From an uncultured Alteromonadaceae bacterium (GTDB lineage Bacteria > Pseudomonadota > Gammaproteobacteria > Enterobacterales > Alteromonadaceae), in the NCBI GenBank assembly GCA_913056495.1, contig CAJXMO010000001.1, positions 62,001 to 126,000 on the forward strand: 64,000 nucleotides of DNA, read 5' to 3'. Numbering within the stretch: position 1 is the first letter of the stretch; every line of letters begins with the position of its first letter. The position numbers and the translations under genes were made by a program. Shown in pieces: positions 62,101 through 64,000 of the stretch. Below the pieces are notes generated by a model that worked only from the letters and a program-made list of their open reading frames with translations, was not told the DNA's origin and did no database searches.

Positions 62101-63092
62101 TGCAGTGGGATGCGAATGCAAGCGCTAAAGTATTGGCAACTCTGGATTCGTTATCCGGAGAAAATGAAAACTTTGCCCCCGCTCGCGACGAATCGGGTAT
62201 TTTTGCCAAGCGGTTTAATGTGGACGGAACCGCAATGGATGATAACTATAGTTTATTGGAAACCGCCTATTTGTTAGCCGGCGCTCAATTTGCTGCGCAG
62301 ACGATAGCGAATACCCAAATAACAGAAAAAGTAGAAACATTAGTTGCGTCTGTTGACTGGCAGGGAGCCATTGAAGACAGTCAGCAGGGCACTGTTGTTA
62401 TTGAACGTGACTTTTCAGGCAATACACTCAATACACAGGGCGTGTATGACCAGCAAATGTTGTTGGTCTGGCTTGCAAAAGAAACGGGTAGTTTTGCTGC
62501 CGCTACTTTGTGGGAAAATCATTATGCCAGTGGGGAGCTGACTCAATTAGCCTATTATCAGGATAATGCGATACCGTCTGATGAGCAAGGAGAGAGCATT
62601 TCTGCCAGTATTCATCAATTGAATTATTATTTAATTAACCCTGTGCTGGCATCGGCCAATTACCGGCAGTTATTTGCCAGTCAGGCCAATGCAGAAAAAA
62701 ACTATTGGCTTGATAATTTTAACTTACCGTCTTATCTGTGGGGATTTGGTTACGGTACAGATAACCGTAATTTAACCCAAGCTGAATTTGACAGCATCAG
62801 TATGCATAAGAGCGATGTTGCACATGCGCCAACGATAGCAGGCTTTATCTCTGCTGATAACGCTTATTTAGATGATATATTGGCCTGGAAAAATCAGAAT
62901 ACCGGCATTTTAATAACCGATATAAATGGCATTGAAATTCCATGGCGTTATCAAAACACAGATACTGGCTGGCAATCACAACAAATTGATATGTTTTCAA
63001 TCGCACCTATGTTATTGGGGCTGGCTTCACATCCCGGTTTACTGGATATTCAGTTTTTCAGGACTAATAATCAGCTGCTCTCAAATAACTAA
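56181..63092 (+). CDS. Giant lipoprotein: six double-disulfide repeats, GH30-like pseudoenzyme module, glycoamylase-like domain
   Basis: About 2303 residues (positions here count from the in-frame TTG 56169; TTG 56181 is preferred, behind GGAG). Signal peptide with Cys in VLCACGGSGG fits a lipoprotein. From about 257 to 1449 six repeats of roughly 200 residues follow, each with four Cys, DxEGDxxxL, SRGL and a YxHTV-type end. Residues ~1450-1912 resemble GH30 (IQGFGAGLTDSAA, VDAVSWSAPGWMK, HFSQFV), but the acid/base motif NEP reads NQP (Gln1652) and the expected nucleophile SE reads TSC (1761-1763). Residues ~1915-2307 look like an all-helical glycoamylase-like (GH144-related) domain. Role in polysaccharide binding or breakdown is inferred. 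Confidence 0.8.
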   Translation: MRRFLNWIVYIAVFSVLCACGGSGGEGSETDAGDQNSGNTSPVLSETLELTTLSLPQACEFDGQRLRNFAQCNLHFQINLSQGQSSDASFVGQVSTNSGQSWQNLMTGPDLSFILPASDYSGDVQIRATMLYQQTTTQTQSLNFTLLENTISLQDAGDFAQDAVVYLDPQDSALTHLELRLPSCLDAEQDTSKVELRKNSRYLIEQQSGARIRLDRNLFADNDLLNAICIDSFNAEAAAPGSIQIKLQTDPDINHAPEVSFSALDSDLERYQGLIRDGQTLQTCLQTQDQDNDEITLSLTAITEQATHNLTLTNQCTQLDTTDYSGQTLTLIAQANDGQNSAHSISQARLELGTIYPDSVAIASASNSSCQLGDTDQTTQVTIDADKELDDYSLSVINLADNSILRELGQVTSASLTFSCQQLGSLQYQIVTASRGKIQRSQIYSHTVTVQQNQLPELSFDIQGEVLNNAAIQYRDNQQLDICIDATDADNDALTTQMAYQWDNAQEQVVELLNNCSAINTQGRGGQRLKLIADVSDGQADIQFVRDLGIIHTDSIQFATTESQSCIAGDAALSYSVKVDADIEGDSHQLSIINASTQAVITNLGSVTSGQFDLSCDQVSTLSFQIKNESRGLSVLSPVYMHTVSEQANQQPELGYSLTVVDSSEAASSGVTLFEDAYRDNSTLRLCIDAVDPEGLVVDVTGVIRFEDPADNRLISAESIALDNQDCMNFSTYYKGGQALKIELSATDGETQTEVLADEGIIHGDQINVASSSSQTCTQGEPSLTYQINIAPDLEGDSQTLTVIDPDSNSIVATANQTDTSAQFSLSCQSESESRRFYIRNSSRGLSTQSLVYQHQVNAQQNTLPELSYQFINEVRIGNALRDNQSFEICLQASDPDGDNLELNASYQIEGQQAQTIVLNNFCGTISTAGAGNKQLTLNLTAFDGLDTQTLIQTVDVHQDTVQFAFTSGQSCKIGDAARTYLVNLNPDTEGDTQSVKVYLSDNTLLRDLGSERSFTLACTMAQSLTFYLETESRGLITKSSNYQHTVSNEINTRPTINLTWNTAELDYYAGAIRDRQTLEVCAHAEDSESELNELNVQVFYRFDSQALQTLNLTDYCGEIELTNRGGQQLSLQGFASDGTATGNQDRDLGVIHQDTIQMAISNSGSCRVGDVDSDFIARIASDSEGDTYALDVINANTGEILVELGQLTAGNFSLPCNELDAIDFLIRTTSRGLTQNSLVYSHVIDNTLNAKPQLQIELTQAELFSSQVRDGQNIEVCLSATDSDNDAISYRAVYQFTNEPLRSLNLNEQHCGVISTSGRGGDSLLIQGFASDGIAETTQIYDVSEIHQDTLAMPVSTSSACTIGESAIVYNIELGEDTENDLRKLVVNNSVSGNIIAQFDEANDFSEFEFSLACDQVGDTQFTITATSRGLSQTSEIYSHTVNASLTNNIQSWLTTADQTQLLSQQAEQKLRVGTGTATHQIDVSDSTLYQNIQGFGAGLTDSAASLLFESDNRTDILSELFEPGQGASFNRVRISLSGLGNYVARAAKSYNDRPPGLTDPDLQYFSTAADEAYFLPVLNEIFAQNNEVKVDAVSWSAPGWMKDNDALNGGSLRLDFYAEYAAYLTASLNAYQDAGIELASFSLQNQPHTEADFPSMSWANLDYQSFFEDYMYPQLNGAGVNADYWIWDGNWTDFDTQQDTDIALFATQALENDYIYGRALGVAFQCYQADNGAADVSQAVAAVTELTRARDVHITSCRNQNNGRSFGQYLIDTSANMIMPYLTAGASSVMLENLILDSNFGPYQGGCSNCRALLTKQQGGEITKNAEYYAFAHFSQFVESDAVRIDSSQVAGIISTQAFKNPDGSIVLVVVNQSNVLQDMDINWQGQSTFIQLPGLSVQTLTWNSANSGVADLQQIQQASLLAQDSLALIDAMRDESGIYAEKLILSFSQSGDLSPASTGLGLVSLAVAHQMQWDANASAKVLATLDSLSGENENFAPARDESGIFAKRFNVDGTAMDDNYSLLETAYLLAGAQFAAQTIANTQITEKVETLVASVDWQGAIEDSQQGTVVIERDFSGNTLNTQGVYDQQMLLVWLAKETGSFAAATLWENHYASGELTQLAYYQDNAIPSDEQGESISASIHQLNYYLINPVLASANYRQLFASQANAEKNYWLDNFNLPSYLWGFGYGTDNRNLTQAEFDSISMHKSDVAHAPTIAGFISADNAYLDDILAWKNQNTGILITDINGIEIPWRYQNTDTGWQSQQIDMFSIAPMLLGLASHPGLLDIQFFRTNNQLLSNN

Positions 63093-63232
63093 GTATTAGG
63101 CGATGTATCGGAAAAATCGATAAGACTGTTTTATTTTACCCGTTTTACCTGAACGCTGATTTGCGTAATACTGTCATCACGTTAAGCGGTTAAGTGAATA
63201 AAGCCGCTGTAAAATTTTAGTCAGCCAAGTCA

Positions 63233-63979
63233 ATGGAGCAATACATGTTACAGAATAAAGAAGGCCAGGCAGTTCCTAGTGTTGAGTTTGTTGTAAAAAC
63301 AGATGACGGATTTGAGAAAGTTAAAAGCGATGACATTTTTAAAGACAGAACCGTTATCGTATTTTCTTTACCGGGCGCATTTACCCCAACTTGTTCATCA
63401 ACTCATTTGCCGCGTTTTAACCAACTTGCTAACGTATTCAAAAAGCAAGGTGTGGATGAAATTGTCTGTATGTCGGTTAATGATACTTTTGTGATGAATG
63501 CCTGGGCGCAAGATCAGGAAGCAGATAATATTACTTTGATTCCGGATGGCAATGGTGAATTTACCGATAAAATGGGCATGCTGGTAGACAAAGCTGACTT
63601 AGGGTTTGGCAAGCGCAGCTGGCGTTATTCAATGCTAGTCAAAAACGGCATTGTCGAAAAAATGTTTATAGAGCCTGAAGTTGAAGGCGACCCGTTTGAA
63701 GTATCAGATGCAGATACCATGTTGAACTACATTTGCCCTGATGAAGCCGCGCCTAAATCAGTGAGCTTATTTACTAAGCCGGGTTGTCCTTTCTGTGCCA
63801 AAGCAAAAGCCTTATTAACCGAAAAAGGATTTGCATTTGAAGAAATCTTGTTAGGTAATGGTATTGGTATTAATAGCTTACAAGCAATTTCTGGTCGAGA
63901 TACAGTTCCTCAAGTATTTATTGACAGCCAGCACATAGGTGGCAGTGAAGAACTAGAACAGTATTTTTCAAATGCTTAA
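63233..63979 (+). CDS. Peroxiredoxin-glutaredoxin hybrid (glutathione peroxidase-type Prx5-Grx)
   Basis: 248-residue fusion that reduces peroxides using glutathione. N-terminal Prx5 domain with peroxidatic Cys54 in PGAFTPTCSSTHLP, then from about 175 a glutaredoxin domain with Cys185-Pro-Phe-Cys188 and the TVPQVFIDSQHIGGSEEL glutathione-binding stretch. The same fusion is known in Haemophilus and Vibrio. Monocistronic; no clear OxyR site could be read in the 140-base upstream gap. Confidence 0.95.
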   Translation: MEQYMLQNKEGQAVPSVEFVVKTDDGFEKVKSDDIFKDRTVIVFSLPGAFTPTCSSTHLPRFNQLANVFKKQGVDEIVCMSVNDTFVMNAWAQDQEADNITLIPDGNGEFTDKMGMLVDKADLGFGKRSWRYSMLVKNGIVEKMFIEPEVEGDPFEVSDADTMLNYICPDEAAPKSVSLFTKPGCPFCAKAKALLTEKGFAFEEILLGNGIGINSLQAISGRDTVPQVFIDSQHIGGSEELEQYFSNA

Positions 63980-64000
63980 ACTGCCTTTTGCGGGTAAATT

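Overview
The window looks like chromosomal DNA (roughly 40% GC by eye) of a marine gammaproteobacterium, most likely of the Alteromonadales. Support comes from the hrpB-mrcB pair, the yrfG-nudE-cysQ, glpE-glpG and ubiC-ubiA blocks, the pilABCD-coaE-zapD-yacG order, a T2SS operon, a PEP-CTERM/PrsT pair and a very large polysaccharide-type lipoprotein. Genus-level placement (for example Catenovulum-like) is a guess. I saw no rRNA, tRNA, CRISPR array, insertion sequence, phage or plasmid gene.

Layout. 1-6.4 kb: 3' part of a type II secretion operon (gspF-G-H-I-J-K-L-M-N), closed by a terminator. 6.5-11.3 kb: a guanidine-II riboswitch with its gdx exporter, a phosphoketolase with an FNR-type box upstream, and a GPH/SLC45-type sugar permease. 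11.3-16.9 kb: a 22-unit heptanucleotide tandem repeat, a NUDIX gene, a PEP-CTERM choice-of-anchor-A protein, its TPR partner PrsT and a beta-barrel protein. 17-26.9 kb: hrpB, mrcB, a GGDEF protein, rsuA, dUTPase and a PhoD-like phosphatase. 27-30.3 kb: a Fur-box iron-uptake pair (PepSY protein and TonB receptor). 30.4-37.1 kb: housekeeping genes (tsx-like, yrfG, nudE, cysQ, yceI, glpE, glpG, fliL-like, ubiC, ubiA). 37.4-44 kb: type IV pilus genes with coaE, zapD and yacG, interrupted by REP-type repeats. 44.4-47.5 kb: a molybdenum-cofactor operon behind a Moco-RNA-like leader, with a MoaB-MoaC fusion. 47.5-56 kb: a second REP-rich spacer, a small sugar cluster (SemiSWEET, propeller protein, HAD phosphatase), DUF2333, a copper chaperone, an acid phosphatase, ppa, a ~240-bp foldback element, purU, an ABM protein and an NAD-binding protein. 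56.2-63.1 kb: one 2303-2307-residue lipoprotein with six double-disulfide repeats, a GH30-like module lacking both expected catalytic glutamates, and a C-terminal glycoamylase-like domain. 63.2-64 kb: a peroxiredoxin-glutaredoxin hybrid.

How parts connect. The prepilin peptidase PilD (39.1 kb) would process both the pilin PilA and the T2SS pseudopilins. The T2SS could export secreted hydrolases; whether the giant lipoprotein uses it is unknown. PrsT and the PEP-CTERM protein imply an exosortase outside the window. The strongest candidates for something undescribed are the giant lipoprotein (a new repeat module plus a probable GH30 pseudoenzyme), the foldback element between ppa and purU, and the moaB-moaC fusion.
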